In this document: piece after piece, positions 38,103-47,329 of the stretch | Layout: the number at the start of each line of letters is the position of its first letter | Position numbering within the stretch: position 1 is the stretch's first letter | Source of the DNA: Novosphingobium album (ex Liu et al. 2023) | Lineage (GTDB): Bacteria > Pseudomonadota > Alphaproteobacteria > Sphingomonadales > Sphingomonadaceae | DNA length: 64,000 nt | Assembly (NCBI RefSeq): GCF_029076845.1 | Contig: NZ_JARESE010000062.1 | Coordinates: 186,001-250,000 of the forward strand | Direction of reading: 5' to 3' | Program-made: the position numbers and the translations under genes | The notes under the pieces: generated by a model | Databases searched by the model: none | The model's input: the letters and a program-made list of their open reading frames with translations, nothing else | Told to the model about the DNA's origin: nothing

Positions 38103-38548
38103 GGCTGGAACGTCGCCGCCTGGCCATGGCGCAGCCCGGCCGCATCGACGAGATTCCACACCACCGCCCGCGCGATGCGGAACCGCCGGCCCGTCGCGCT
38201 GATGCGCACGCCGGCATAGTCGTCAATGAAGCCGTGCGCGCTCACGCGATCGAGCAGCGCCTGCCGCTCCTCGCGCAGCGGCGCCTCGGCCGAAAGGCGC
38301 GAGGGCATGGCGATGAAGCCGGCGACATCGCATTCGAAGCAGGCGAGCGCCTGGCGGTTGCCGAAGAAGAACACCGGGTCCGCCTCGGTCCCATGCGCGA
38401 CCACGGCGCAAGGCGCCTGCCACAGCGCCGCCACCGGATCGTCGCTTGCCTCCACCAGCGGACGGCCGAGCAGCCGCGCGAAGCTCTCGGCGATCAGCGC
38501 GATCCGCCACGCACGCTCCGGCTCGCGATAGGCTTGCGGCACCTCCAC
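38099..38548 (-). CDS. MEKHLA-domain protein
   Basis: This 149-residue protein is almost entirely a MEKHLA domain, a PAS-like fold. Signature stretches are PVFFFGNRQALACFE, MPSRLSAEAPLREERQ, GFIDDYAGVRIS and GRRFRIARAVVWNLVD. Its biochemical role is unsettled. It overlaps the kinase gene downstream by four bases, and a TetR-family gene lies 3 nt upstream on the same strand. Confidence 0.85.
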   Translation of the reverse strand: MEVPQAYREPERAWRIALIAESFARLLGRPLVEASDDPVAALWQAPCAVVAHGTEADPVFFFGNRQALACFECDVAGFIAMPSRLSAEAPLREERQALLDRVSAHGFIDDYAGVRISATGRRFRIARAVVWNLVDAAGLRHGQAATFQP

Positions 38549-38551
38549 TCC

Positions 38552-39253
38552 TCAGTCCAGCACGAGCGGGCGCGGGATCGCCTCGTCGCCGCGCCCGGCC
38601 GCGCGGATCGAGCGGAGCACGAAGCCGACATAGAAATCGCACAAGGCATCCAGCGAGTAATGCGCCATGGCGTCGATCGGCGATCCGTCCTCGTGCATGA
38701 ACCAGTCGGCGCCGTTGGTGAGCATCCGCATGATCGTGGATATCGTCAGGTAACGGTCGATATCCGGGCGGAACACGCCCTCGGCGATGCCTTCCTCAAG
38801 GATCGCGACCCAAGCGTCGTAGGCCGCCTTGCGGGCCTGCATCAGATAGGCGAAATCGGCGCTGCGGCGGAAGAATTTCCGCTCGTTGAAGATGATCGTA
38901 TAGGCTTCCAGCCGGCGGGTCAGCGCGCGCAGATCCTCCTGCACCAGCGTGACCAGCTTCTGCTCCGCGCCGGCGGCAAGCGCCGCGATCCGCAGCGATC
39001 GGTCACGCTGTTCCAGCGCGGCCTCGCGCACGATCTCGTCGAGGATCTCCTCCTTGGTGGCGAAGTGGTGATAGAGGCTGCCGGATAGCACGTGCACGTC
39101 ATCGGCGATCTGGCGCACGGTGGTGGCCCCGAAGCCGAATTCGGCGAAGCGGCGCGAGGCGGCGGCCAGGATCAGGTCACGGCGATCGGCGCCCGCCACG
39201 TTGCCGGATCGGGCATTGCGCCCCGCCCGTGCCTTCGATCCCCGTTCCGCCAC
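38552..39253 (-). CDS. TetR/AcrR-family transcriptional regulator
   Basis: This 233-residue protein has an N-terminal helix-turn-helix (DLILAAASRRFAEFGFGATT, VRQIADDVHVLSGSLYHHFA) and a helical ligand-binding domain. A short basic leader precedes the HTH. It is divergent from the PQQ dehydrogenase gene, with 189 nt between. Control of that gene is therefore likely, with an unknown ligand. A CTCTAGAG palindrome at 39296-39303 lies in the shared gap, but I cannot show it is the operator. Confidence 0.9.
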   Translation of the reverse strand: MAERGSKARAGRNARSGNVAGADRRDLILAAASRRFAEFGFGATTVRQIADDVHVLSGSLYHHFATKEEILDEIVREAALEQRDRSLRIAALAAGAEQKLVTLVQEDLRALTRRLEAYTIIFNERKFFRRSADFAYLMQARKAAYDAWVAILEEGIAEGVFRPDIDRYLTISTIMRMLTNGADWFMHEDGSPIDAMAHYSLDALCDFYVGFVLRSIRAAGRGDEAIPRPLVLD

Positions 39254-39442
39254 TCTGGTTTCCGCCTCCCGCCGCGCCCGCCCCCGATGACCGTCCTCTA
39301 GAGTTTAATCGACGCAGGTGGAAGCGGCACCGGCCGCCAGGCGCCAAAGGCACATTCCATGCCCGACCTAGGCGTTACGATTTACATTGGCTCAAAACAG
39401 ACTAGAGAATCGCGTCAACAAGCATTGGGGAGAGAAGATCGC

Positions 39443-41530
39443 ATGTCGCGCAAGTTCGTGCCCATCCTCGCGGCCGCCGCCATCGCGCTGATCGCGGCCG
39501 GTCCCACGATGAACGCCGTCGCCGCATCGCAAAAGGCCGTGGGCGCGGGTGACGACTGGCCGGCGGTGGGCGGCGGGTTCGACGAGACCGGCTATTCGCG
39601 CCTGGCCCAGATCGACGCCGCCAATGCCGGCAAGCTGGGGCTGGCCTGGTCGCTCGACCTGCCGGGCGAAGTGACGCTGGAGGCGACCCCGCTCGAAGTG
39701 GGTGGCGTGGTCTATTTCACCGGCAGCTATGCCAAGGTCTACGCGGTCGATGCCGCGACCGGCAAGCAACTGTGGACTTACGATCCCGAAGTCTGGAAGC
39801 ACCATCCCGACAAGATGCATTTCTCGTTCGGCGCCAATCGCGGCATGGCTTACGAGAACGGCAAGGTCTTCGCCGCCGCGCTCGACGGGCGGATCTTCGC
39901 GCTCGATGCGAAAACCGGCAAGGAACTGTGGATCGCCGAATCGATCCCGCCCGGCGCCTTCAACATCAGCACCGGCGCGCCGCGCGTGATGAACGGCAAG
40001 GTCATCATCGGCAATGGCGGCGCCGATTTCGGCGCGCGCGGCTTCGTCACCGCGTTCGACGCCAATACCGGCAGGCAGCTCTGGCGCTTCTACACCGTGC
40101 CGGGCACGCCCGACCAGAACCGGGGCGACCCGGCGATGGAGGCCGCCGCGAAATCGTGGGGAGCAAACTTCACCGCGGCCACCGGCGGCGGCGGCACCGT
40201 GTGGAACGGCATCACGTTCGATCCCGAACTGAACCGCGTCTATATCGGCGCGGGCAATGCCGGCCCCTATGATCCGCAGAAGCGCGATCCGGCCGGGGGC
40301 GATGATCTCTATACCTCCAGCATCGTCGCGCTGGATGCCGATACCGGCAAGTATATCTGGCACTATCAGGAAAATCCCCGCGATTCCTGGGACTACAAGG
40401 CGACTCCCAATATCGTCACCGCCACGCTGACGATCGACGGCAAGCCGCGCGACGTCATCCTCCATGCACCGACCAACGGCTTTCTCTATGTCATCGACCG
40501 CAGGACCGGCAAAGTGATCTCGGCCGGCGGCACCACGGTGATCACCTGGGCCAAGGGCATCGACCTGAAGACCGGCCGCCCGATCGAGGAGCCGGACATC
40601 CGCTATGAAACCGGACTTACCAAAATCTGGCCGGGCACCGTGGGTGGGCACAACTGGCAGGCGATGAGCTTCAGCCCGAAGACCGGCCTCGTCTACATCC
40701 CGGTCCAGCAGATCGGCGCGCGCTTCTCGCGCGAGGGTGGCTCGGAGAATGCCTTCAACGTCATGGGCCTGATGCTGGAGCCGATCGTCGAGCAGGAAGG
40801 CGATGGCCACGGCTATCTCGTCGCGTGGAATCCGGTGACGCAGCAGCAGGCCTGGCGCGTGCGGCACAAGGGGCTGTGGAACGGCGGCACGCTCGCCACG
40901 GCCGGCGGGCTGGTGTTCCAGGGCACGGCCGACGGTTTCCTGCGCGCGTTCGACGGCGTGACCGGCAAGGAAGTGTGGAAGTTCGACGCCGGGCTCGGCA
41001 TCATCGGCGCACCGATCAGCTACAGCCTGGGCGGCAGGCAGTATGTCTCGGTCCTGGTCGGCTATGGCGGCACCACTTCGGCCTATGGGCACTTCATGGA
41101 CATGGGCTACAAGTATGGCCTGCAGCCGCGCCGGCTGCTGACTTTCGCGCTGGACGGCAAGCAGAGCCTGCCCGCCAGCCCGCCGCCCAACTTCGTGGTG
41201 AGCGCGCTGGACGATCCCGACTACAAGCTGGTCGAGGCCGACGTGCAGGCGGGCCGCGCGCTGTCGATCCGCTGCGCCGCCTGCCACGGCGTCGGCCTGC
41301 AGGCGACCGGCACGCCGGGGCCGGATCTGCGGGAATCGGCCATCGCGCTCAATCTCGACAGCTTCAGCACGCTGCTCAAGACCGGCGCCCTGATCGAGCG
41401 CGGGATGCCGCGCTTCGACATGCTGAGCGACGACGAGATCCGCCAGCTTCACGCCTATGTCCGCGCCAAGGCGCGCGAGGCATTGGGCAAGCGCGCGAAG
41501 GAAGCCAATGCCCCCATGCCGCGCATGTGA
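39443..41530 (+). CDS. PQQ-dependent alcohol dehydrogenase with C-terminal haem c (quinohaemoprotein)
   Basis: This 695-residue protein has a signal peptide ending near NAVAA. An eight-bladed propeller with Trp-docking repeats (AVDAATGKQLWTYDPE, ALDADTGKYIWHYQ) follows, then a cytochrome c domain with CAACH near residue 611. The catalytic Asp is in DSWDYKAT. The residue two positions later is Lys, not the Asp typical of lanthanide enzymes. The vicinal Cys-Cys of most PQQ alcohol dehydrogenases is absent (SFGANRGMA). It oxidises alcohols in the periplasm and feeds a cytochrome. GGGAGAG precedes the ATG. Confidence 0.92.
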   Translation: MSRKFVPILAAAAIALIAAGPTMNAVAASQKAVGAGDDWPAVGGGFDETGYSRLAQIDAANAGKLGLAWSLDLPGEVTLEATPLEVGGVVYFTGSYAKVYAVDAATGKQLWTYDPEVWKHHPDKMHFSFGANRGMAYENGKVFAAALDGRIFALDAKTGKELWIAESIPPGAFNISTGAPRVMNGKVIIGNGGADFGARGFVTAFDANTGRQLWRFYTVPGTPDQNRGDPAMEAAAKSWGANFTAATGGGGTVWNGITFDPELNRVYIGAGNAGPYDPQKRDPAGGDDLYTSSIVALDADTGKYIWHYQENPRDSWDYKATPNIVTATLTIDGKPRDVILHAPTNGFLYVIDRRTGKVISAGGTTVITWAKGIDLKTGRPIEEPDIRYETGLTKIWPGTVGGHNWQAMSFSPKTGLVYIPVQQIGARFSREGGSENAFNVMGLMLEPIVEQEGDGHGYLVAWNPVTQQQAWRVRHKGLWNGGTLATAGGLVFQGTADGFLRAFDGVTGKEVWKFDAGLGIIGAPISYSLGGRQYVSVLVGYGGTTSAYGHFMDMGYKYGLQPRRLLTFALDGKQSLPASPPPNFVVSALDDPDYKLVEADVQAGRALSIRCAACHGVGLQATGTPGPDLRESAIALNLDSFSTLLKTGALIERGMPRFDMLSDDEIRQLHAYVRAKAREALGKRAKEANAPMPRM

Positions 41531-41541
41531 GGGGCCCCGTG

Positions 41542-41557
41542 CATCGCCGCGGCGATG
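41542..41557. other. 16-nt palindrome after the PQQ dehydrogenase gene
   Basis: CATCGCCGCGGCGATG is a perfect palindrome 11 nt after the stop codon. It lacks a T-run. It may be a weak terminator or processing hairpin in the 135-nt gap before the next gene. Confidence 0.45.
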
Positions 41558-41665
41558 AGGCGAATTGACGGTTGATGGCCTGGCGGCGCGCGGCATAGCT
41601 AGCCGCCCTCGGCTACGCGGATTTCCAGGCCATTGGGCAGCGTTCGAGAGAGGAAGGACCACGAG

Positions 41666-42499
41666 ATGAGCGATATTCTGGGATACAAGGGCAAGCGCGT
41701 TATCGTCAGCGGCTGCTTTTCCGGCATGGGCGAGGCGACGGCGAAGATCCTGCTCGATCTCGGCGCCGAGGTGCACGGCTTCGACTACAAGGAGGTGGCG
41801 CTGCCGCTGGCCTCGTTCAACCAGATCGACTTGCGCGATCCCGCCTCGATCGAAGCGGGCGTGGCGGCGGTCGGCGGCAAGGTCGATTGCCTGTTCAACT
41901 GCGCCGGCCTTCCCGGCGGCGGCGGCTTCCCGCCGATCGACACGATGAAGGTCAACTTCCTGGGCACCCGCCACCTGACCGAACAGGTCATCCCGCTGAT
42001 GGGCGACAAGGGCGCGATCATCTCGATCGCTTCCACCGGCGGCCTGGGCTGGAGCCGCCGCATCCCGGTGCACATGCAGCTTCTGGCGACGCAGGGCTTC
42101 CAGGCCGGCCTCGAATGGTGCGAGGCGAACATGGACCAGGTTTCCGAAGGCTATGCCTTCTCCAAGGAAGCGGTGATCGTCTGGACCCAGTACATGGGCG
42201 CGCACCTGATCAAGCGGGGCATCCGCATCAACTGCTCGCTGCCCTCGCCCACGCAGACGCCGATGATGGCGACCTTCCACGCCACCTCGGGCAAGGACGT
42301 GGTCGATGCCGCCGCCGAGCCGCTCGGCCGCTATACCACGCCCGCGGAACAGGCCGGCCCGCTGGTGCTGATCAACAGCGACGCGGCCGCGGTGGTCAAC
42401 GGCATCGTCCTGCCGGTCGATGGCGGCTTCATGGGCGGGCTGGCCACTGGCCAGGTCGATATCAGCAAGATGATGGGCGCCGCCCGGCAGAACGCCTGA
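41666..42499 (+). CDS. Short-chain dehydrogenase (3-alpha-hydroxysteroid dehydrogenase-like)
   Basis: This is a 277-residue SDR with an unusual nucleotide loop (VSGCFSGMGEATA), NCAG (LFNCAGLPGG), the catalytic Ser in SIASTGGLGW and the Tyr-Lys pair in YAFSKEAV. The general form, with extra residues before the YxxxK, resembles Comamonas-type 3-alpha-hydroxysteroid dehydrogenase. It probably reduces or oxidises a hydroxyl group with NAD(P). It follows the PQQ dehydrogenase on the same strand. The substrate is unknown. Confidence 0.82.
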   Translation: MSDILGYKGKRVIVSGCFSGMGEATAKILLDLGAEVHGFDYKEVALPLASFNQIDLRDPASIEAGVAAVGGKVDCLFNCAGLPGGGGFPPIDTMKVNFLGTRHLTEQVIPLMGDKGAIISIASTGGLGWSRRIPVHMQLLATQGFQAGLEWCEANMDQVSEGYAFSKEAVIVWTQYMGAHLIKRGIRINCSLPSPTQTPMMATFHATSGKDVVDAAAEPLGRYTTPAEQAGPLVLINSDAAAVVNGIVLPVDGGFMGGLATGQVDISKMMGAARQNA

Positions 42500-42520
42500 G
42501 GCCCCGGCTTACGCCAGTCC

Positions 42521-42553
42521 GCTTCCCCTCTCGCGCCGCGCGAGAGGGGAAGC
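42521..42553. terminator. Bidirectional hairpin between convergent SDR genes
   Basis: A 15-bp perfect stem, GCTTCCCCTCTCGCG and its complement with a 3-nt loop, lies in the 62-nt gap between two convergent dehydrogenase genes. There is no T-run. A role in transcript end formation is inferred from position. Confidence 0.65.
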
Positions 42554-42561
42554 GCCCCCGG

Positions 42562-43377
42562 TCAGACTTTCGGGATGCCCAGCGCCGCCAGCGCGCCGCC
42601 ATCGACGATGATGTCGCAGCCGGTGACGAAGCCGGCGCGCGGGCCGCACAGGAACACCGCCACCGCCGCCAGTTCCGCCGGCCGGCCCAGGCGCGCCAGC
42701 GCCGACTGTTCCAGCATGTGCTGGACTTGCGGGTTCATTTCGTCGGTCATCATCGGCGTGTCGATGAAGCCCGGAGACATCGACACGATCCGCGCCCCGC
42801 GCTCGCCGAAGCGGCGCGCCTCGCGCTGCGCGATCGCGCGGACCGCGCGCTTGGACAGCGGATAGGCCGCCTCGCTGCTCGGCGCCAGCGACACGAGCCG
42901 CGCGGCGGGCGCATCCGGCAACGGCCCGACGAAAGCGGCATCCGCCTCGGGCGAGATCGAGAAATAGCTCGCCATCGAGGCGAACAGCACCACGCCGCCG
43001 CGCGCGTTCATCAGCGGCTGGATCGCATCGACCAGCATGACCGTGGCATCGAGGTTGATTTCCAGCAGCCGCTGCGCCCCGCACATATGCGGAGAGACCC
43101 CGGCGGTGTGGATCATCGCGCCGATGCCCTTGCCGGCCACCGCGGCCGTCAGCGCGGACCAGAATTCCGGCGCGGTCACTTCGCCGGCCAGCACCGAAAC
43201 CGTCGCGCCCGCCGCGCGCAGCGGCTCGGCCACGGCTTCGAGCCGGGCCTCGTCAAGATCGCACAGCAGCAGCTCGGGCCAGCCGTCCTCGGCCAGCAGC
43301 CGCGCGCATTCGCGGCCCATGCCGCCCGCCGCGCCCGTCACGATCGCCACGCCATCGGCGCGCATCCATTCCGACAT
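42562..43377 (-). CDS. Short-chain dehydrogenase/reductase
   Basis: This is a 271-residue classical SDR. It shows the Gly-rich loop VTGAAGGMGRECA, an HTAG in place of NNAG (MIHTAGVSP), a Ser in FASMASYFS and the Tyr-Lys pair in YPLSKRAVRAI. The SPGFIDTPMM motif follows. The ATG at 43377 is preferred over an earlier in-frame ATG at 43437, because it gives a normal SDR N-terminus. It is divergent from the crotonase gene. The substrate is unknown. Confidence 0.87.
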   Translation of the reverse strand: MSEWMRADGVAIVTGAAGGMGRECARLLAEDGWPELLLCDLDEARLEAVAEPLRAAGATVSVLAGEVTAPEFWSALTAAVAGKGIGAMIHTAGVSPHMCGAQRLLEINLDATVMLVDAIQPLMNARGGVVLFASMASYFSISPEADAAFVGPLPDAPAARLVSLAPSSEAAYPLSKRAVRAIAQREARRFGERGARIVSMSPGFIDTPMMTDEMNPQVQHMLEQSALARLGRPAELAAVAVFLCGPRAGFVTGCDIIVDGGALAALGIPKV

Positions 43378-43494
43378 TCCCGTCTCCCTTGTCGATTGGT
43401 CCGGCGCATGACTTCCCGGTGGCGCGGCGCGCGTCAAGGCTTGTGGTGCAGGGGCGCAAGCGCTTATGGCCCGGGCTGCAAAGGAGGTCCCGAC

Positions 43495-44298
43495 TTGTCA
43501 GACGCGGTACTTTACGAGGCGGACGGCGAAGGCATCGTCACGCTCACGCTCAACCGGCCCGAGATGCGCAATCCCATTTCCGACCCGGAAATGGTCGAGG
43601 CGCTGATCGCCGCGCTGGCCCGGCTCGAAAGCGATCCGGCGGCGCGCGTCGCCATCCTCACCGGCGCGGGCAAGGGCTTTTCCTCGGGCGGGAACATCCA
43701 CGAGATGAAGCCGGGCGGCAATCTCAACACCGGCTCGCCCGCCGCCACGAGGCTGGCCTACAAGCGCGGCATCCAACGCCTGCCGCTGGCCTTCGCGGCG
43801 CTGGAAGTGCCGGTGATCGCCGCAGTCAACGGCGCGGCGATGGGCGCGGGCTGCGACCTGACCTGCATGTGCGACTTGCGCATCGCGGGCGAAAGCGCGC
43901 GGTTCGCCGAAAGCTTCGTCAAGCTGGGCCTGATCGCCGGCGATGGTGGATCGTGGCTGCTGCCGCGCGTGATCGGCTGGTCGAAAGCGGCGGAAATGGC
44001 GCTGACCGGCGACATGATCGACGCTGCCGAAGCGCTCGCCTGCGGGCTCGTCTCGCAAGTCGTGCCCGATGCCGGCCTGATGGACGCGGCGCGCGCGCTG
44101 GCCCGCCGCATCGCCGCCAACCCGCCACACGCCGTGCGCATGACCAAGCGGCTGCTGTGGGAAGGCCGCCGCAGCGATCTGGCCACCTTGCTCGAAATGG
44201 CCTCGGCCATGCAGGCGGCGGCCCATGCCACGGGCGATCACGCCGAAGCGGTCGATGCCTTCCTGGAAAAGCGGGCGCCCGCCTTTCGTGGCACTTGA
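43495..44298 (+). CDS. Crotonase (enoyl-CoA hydratase/isomerase) family protein
   Basis: This is a 267-residue crotonase. The oxyanion-hole segments are GFSSGGNIHEMK and NGAAMGAGCDL. The hydratase glutamates are not conserved: rat Glu144 aligns with Asp in GAGCDL, and Glu164 with Phe in ESFVKLG, while GDGGSWLLPR adds an Asp. It may be an isomerase or another crotonase rather than a true hydratase. A TTG start at 43495 is chosen because AAAGGAGG lies 7 nt before it. Confidence 0.85.
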   Translation: MSDAVLYEADGEGIVTLTLNRPEMRNPISDPEMVEALIAALARLESDPAARVAILTGAGKGFSSGGNIHEMKPGGNLNTGSPAATRLAYKRGIQRLPLAFAALEVPVIAAVNGAAMGAGCDLTCMCDLRIAGESARFAESFVKLGLIAGDGGSWLLPRVIGWSKAAEMALTGDMIDAAEALACGLVSQVVPDAGLMDAARALARRIAANPPHAVRMTKRLLWEGRRSDLATLLEMASAMQAAAHATGDHAEAVDAFLEKRAPAFRGT

Positions 44299-44302
44299 AT
44301 TT

Positions 44303-44373
44303 CGATGTGATCAGTTCATATCACCCTCACATCTTAATGTGGGAGTAAGCGAGTCGTGGCAGTCGATGTGATC
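44303..44373. promoter_or_regulatory. Inverted and direct repeats at the start of the HTH-RibBA gene
   Basis: GATGTGA (44304-44310) and TCACATC (44327-44333) form an inverted repeat 16 nt apart. CGATGTGATC occurs at 44303 and again at 44364, inside the first codons of the gene. This could be an operator for the HTH domain encoded just downstream. No FMN riboswitch fits in the 57-nt gap. Confidence 0.45.
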
Positions 44374-45660
44374 GAGAGAGTTCGCAAGCTGGTCAGCGAA
44401 GGCGGCATGAGCAAGTCCGGGCTGGCCCGCGCCGCCGGCCTTCACGCCAATACCCTGCGCGATTGCACCGAGCCTGACTGGAACCCCACGGCCGAAACGC
44501 TCGGCAAGCTGGAACGCGCGCTGTTTTCCAACGATGACCGGCAAGTGCTCGTGCCGATCGAGGAAATCATCGACGAAGCGCGCAACGGCCGCATGTTCAT
44601 CCTGGTCGATGACGAGGATCGCGAGAACGAAGGCGATCTCATCATCCCCGCGCAGATGGCGACGCCAGCCGCGATCAACTTCATGGCGACGCATGGGCGC
44701 GGCCTGATCTGCCTTTCGCTGACGCAGGAACGCTGCGAACTGCTCGGCCTCGAACCGATGAGCCGCAACAACCGCACCCGGCACGAAACCGCCTTCACCG
44801 TCTCGATCGAAGCGCGCGAGGGCGTCACCACCGGGATTTCCGCCGGCGACCGCGCGCGCACCATCAGCGTGGCGATCGACGGCACCAAGGGCCGTGACGA
44901 TATCGTCACCCCCGGCCACGTCTTCCCGCTCCAGGCACGCCCCGGCGGCGTGCTGGTCCGCGCCGGGCATACCGAGGCGGCGGTCGACATCTCGCGGCTT
45001 GCCGGGCTCAATCCCTCGGGCGTGATCTGCGAGATCATGCGCGATGACGGCACGATGGCGCGGATGGAAGACCTCGTCTCCTTCGCCCGCCTGCACGACC
45101 TGAAGATCGGCACGATCCGCGATCTCATCGCCTATCGCCGCAAGCATGACCGCATGGTGGAAAAGAAGGCCGACCTGGTGTTCGACAGCCGCTATGGCGG
45201 CCAGTGGACCGCGCGGACCTATTTCAACAAGGCCACCGGCGACGAGACGATGACGCTGATCAAGGGCCGGGTCGATCAGGACGGCCCCACCCTGGTGCGG
45301 ATGCACACGCTTTCGATCTTCGCCGACATCCTGGGCGAGGACCAGGGCGATCGCGCCGACCTGCTGCATCGTTCGATGGAGATCATCGCCGAGGCCGGCT
45401 CGGGCGTGATCGTGCTGATCAACCGGCCGATGAACCGGCTCATGTCCCGCACGATCGACATCAAGCAACGCGTGCGGGCGGGCGAAAACCCCGATCTGGA
45501 GGAGCTGCGCGATTATGGCGTGGGCGCCCAGATCCTCGCCGAACTCGGCATCCATGACATGGTGCTGCTGACCAATACCCACCATTCGCTTGTCGCGCTG
45601 GAGGGATACGGCCTCAATATCGTCGGCGAACGGCCGATCGCCCCAAGGGAGAATACGTGA
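44356..45660 (+). CDS. ribB: HTH-fused 3,4-dihydroxy-2-butanone 4-phosphate synthase with degenerate GTP cyclohydrolase II domain
   Basis: This is a 434-residue protein. Residues 1-58 are an XRE-like helix-turn-helix ([19 protein letters not shown]). Residues 65-270 are RibB, with [28 protein letters not shown] and [13 protein letters not shown]. RibB makes the four-carbon unit of riboflavin from ribulose 5-phosphate. The C-terminal RibA-like domain keeps [13 protein letters not shown] and [17 protein letters not shown]. It lacks the zinc Cys triad and the catalytic Arg-rich segment, so it is probably not a cyclohydrolase. The start is GTG. ribH follows after one base. Confidence 0.88.
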   Translation: MAVDVIERVRKLVSEGGMSKSGLARAAGLHANTLRDCTEPDWNPTAETLGKLERALFSNDDRQVLVPIEEIIDEARNGRMFILVDDEDRENEGDLIIPAQMATPAAINFMATHGRGLICLSLTQERCELLGLEPMSRNNRTRHETAFTVSIEAREGVTTGISAGDRARTISVAIDGTKGRDDIVTPGHVFPLQARPGGVLVRAGHTEAAVDISRLAGLNPSGVICEIMRDDGTMARMEDLVSFARLHDLKIGTIRDLIAYRRKHDRMVEKKADLVFDSRYGGQWTARTYFNKATGDETMTLIKGRVDQDGPTLVRMHTLSIFADILGEDQGDRADLLHRSMEIIAEAGSGVIVLINRPMNRLMSRTIDIKQRVRAGENPDLEELRDYGVGAQILAELGIHDMVLLTNTHHSLVALEGYGLNIVGERPIAPRENT

Positions 45661-45661
45661 C

Positions 45662-46084
45662 ATGGCCAGGTTCCTGATCGTCGAGGCACGATTTTACGAT
45701 CATCTCAATGACATGCTGATCGCCGGCGCCAGGGCGGCGCTGAAGGCGGCCGGGCACAAGGCGGACGTCATCACCGTTCCGGGCGCGCTCGAGATTCCCG
45801 GCGCGCTCGCGCTGGCCGACGAGTCCGAGCAATACGACGGCTATGTCGCCATCGGCGCGGTCATTCGCGGCGAGACCTATCATTTCGAGATCGTCGCGGG
45901 CGAAAGCGCGCGCGGGATCATGGCGCTGACGATGGACGGGCTTGCCATCGGCAACGGCGTGCTTACCGTGGAAAACGAAGCGCAGGCGATCGTCCGCGCC
46001 GATCCGAACCAGAAGGACAAGGGCGGGGAAGCGGCCAAGGCAGCCATGGCCCTGCTGGAATTGAGGGAGCGCTTTGGTGGCTGA
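45662..46084 (+). CDS. ribH: 6,7-dimethyl-8-ribityllumazine synthase
   Basis: This 140-residue protein catalyses the penultimate step of riboflavin synthesis. It contains [46 protein letters not shown] and [12 protein letters not shown]. The conserved catalytic His is the one in TYHFE. It directly follows the RibB fusion and overlaps the aldo/keto reductase start by a few bases. Confidence 0.96.
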   Translation: MARFLIVEARFYDHLNDMLIAGARAALKAAGHKADVITVPGALEIPGALALADESEQYDGYVAIGAVIRGETYHFEIVAGESARGIMALTMDGLAIGNGVLTVENEAQAIVRADPNQKDKGGEAAKAAMALLELRERFGG

Positions 46085-47021
46085 AACGATCGCGGTCGAT
46101 CATCCGGCACTGGGCGGGATTCGTCTCGTCTTCGGCGGAAACGTGTTTGGCTGGACGATCGACCGCGACCGCAGCTTTGCCGTGCTCGATGCCTTCTACG
46201 AGGCCGGCGGGCGCATGATCGACACCGCCGACGGCTATTCCTCGTGGGTGCCGGGCAACAAGGGCGGCGAATCCGAAACGATCATCGGCCAATGGCTGGA
46301 AAGCCGGGGCGTGCGCGCGCAGATGCGCATCGCCACCAAGACCGGCCAGGGCGGCCCGCCCGGCGCGCTCCAGCCGGAGAAGGTCGCCGCCGCGCTCGAA
46401 GCCTCGCTCGAACGGCTGCGCACCGATTATGTCGATCTCTACTATGCCCACCGCGACGATCTGACGACCCCGCTCGACGAAGTGGTGTCGGCCTATGACG
46501 CCGCCTTCCGCTCGGGCAAGGCGCGCGAACTGGGCGCCTCGAACTACACCGCCGCGCGCCTCGCCGAGATCCTCGACGTGGCCGACCGGCAGGGCGCGCG
46601 CGGCTACAGCGTGGTGGAGCCGCTCTACAACCTGGTGGCCCGCGATGAGTACGAAGGGCCGCTGCAAGCGCTGTGCCTGGCGCGGAACATCGCCGTCCTG
46701 CCCTATTACGGGCTCGCCTCGGGCTTCCTCACCGGCAAGTACCGCGCGGCCAGCGACTGGGCGGGCTCGACCCGCGCCCATGCGCTGAACGAAGCGGCCG
46801 CGAACGGCGGCTGGGCGGTGCTGGCCGTGCTCGATGCGATCGCCGCCGAAACCGGCGCGACGCCGGCGCAGATCGCGCTTGCCTGGATCAATGCCAAGCC
46901 CGGCATCGCCGCGCCGCTGGCCAGTGCGACCACCCCGGCCCAGCTTGCCGATCTGGTCGGCGCGGTCTCGCTGGTGCTGTCCGCCGACCAGATCGAAAGA
47001 CTCGACCGGGCAGCCGGCTGA
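46077..47021 (+). CDS. Aldo/keto reductase
   Basis: This is a 314-residue TIM-barrel NADPH reductase. The tetrad is visible: Asp and Tyr in [10 protein letters not shown], Lys in IATKTGQGG and His in [11 protein letters not shown]. The GTG at 46077 is chosen because GAGGGAG ends 7 nt earlier; a TTG at 46074 is also possible. It overlaps ribH, so it may be in the riboflavin operon. The substrate is unknown. Confidence 0.9.
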   Translation: MAETIAVDHPALGGIRLVFGGNVFGWTIDRDRSFAVLDAFYEAGGRMIDTADGYSSWVPGNKGGESETIIGQWLESRGVRAQMRIATKTGQGGPPGALQPEKVAAALEASLERLRTDYVDLYYAHRDDLTTPLDEVVSAYDAAFRSGKARELGASNYTAARLAEILDVADRQGARGYSVVEPLYNLVARDEYEGPLQALCLARNIAVLPYYGLASGFLTGKYRAASDWAGSTRAHALNEAAANGGWAVLAVLDAIAAETGATPAQIALAWINAKPGIAAPLASATTPAQLADLVGAVSLVLSADQIERLDRAAG

Positions 47022-47329
47022 TCCGGTCCCGATAAGCCCGGACCATGCCGGACGGCCCTCCCCGGATCGGCGCACCTGTGAAAAACACGGTTTTGACAAA
47101 ACGGGCATGATGTCAAAAAATACGCGTTTCGACGCGGTTTTTCGCATTTCCGGGCAAGTCCCTACAGCGTTCCCCAACAGGACAAACGCAATTTTGGCGT
47201 TCCATTCGTCACGAAATTCTGTAGCGGCGGATTCGTCCCTTCCGATTTGCATCGGAATCGGATAGTTTTAAAAGATAATATCAGCGCCATGCCGAAGCGC
47301 GGCGGACATGGCTTACATTGGGTCGTCAT
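47022..47329. other. 308-nt AT-richer intergenic region with inverted repeats
   Basis: I see no gene here. It holds TTTTGACA/TGTCAAAA, an 8-bp inverted repeat at 47091-47098 and 47111-47118 that includes a -35-like TTGACA. A second inverted repeat, TTCCGAT/ATCGGAA, spans 47240-47257 and is followed by an AT-rich tract (TTTTAAAAGATAATA). The base composition is clearly lower in GC than its surroundings. It is probably the promoter region of the small ORF downstream. Confidence 0.5.

Noticed and set aside
39296..39303. CTCTAGAG palindrome as the TetR operator
   Set aside because: An 8-nt palindrome is too short and common, and no second matching half or conserved spacing was found in the divergent region.
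44299..44355. FMN riboswitch upstream of the riboflavin gene
   Set aside because: The gap is only 57 nt and has no RFN-type conserved segments.
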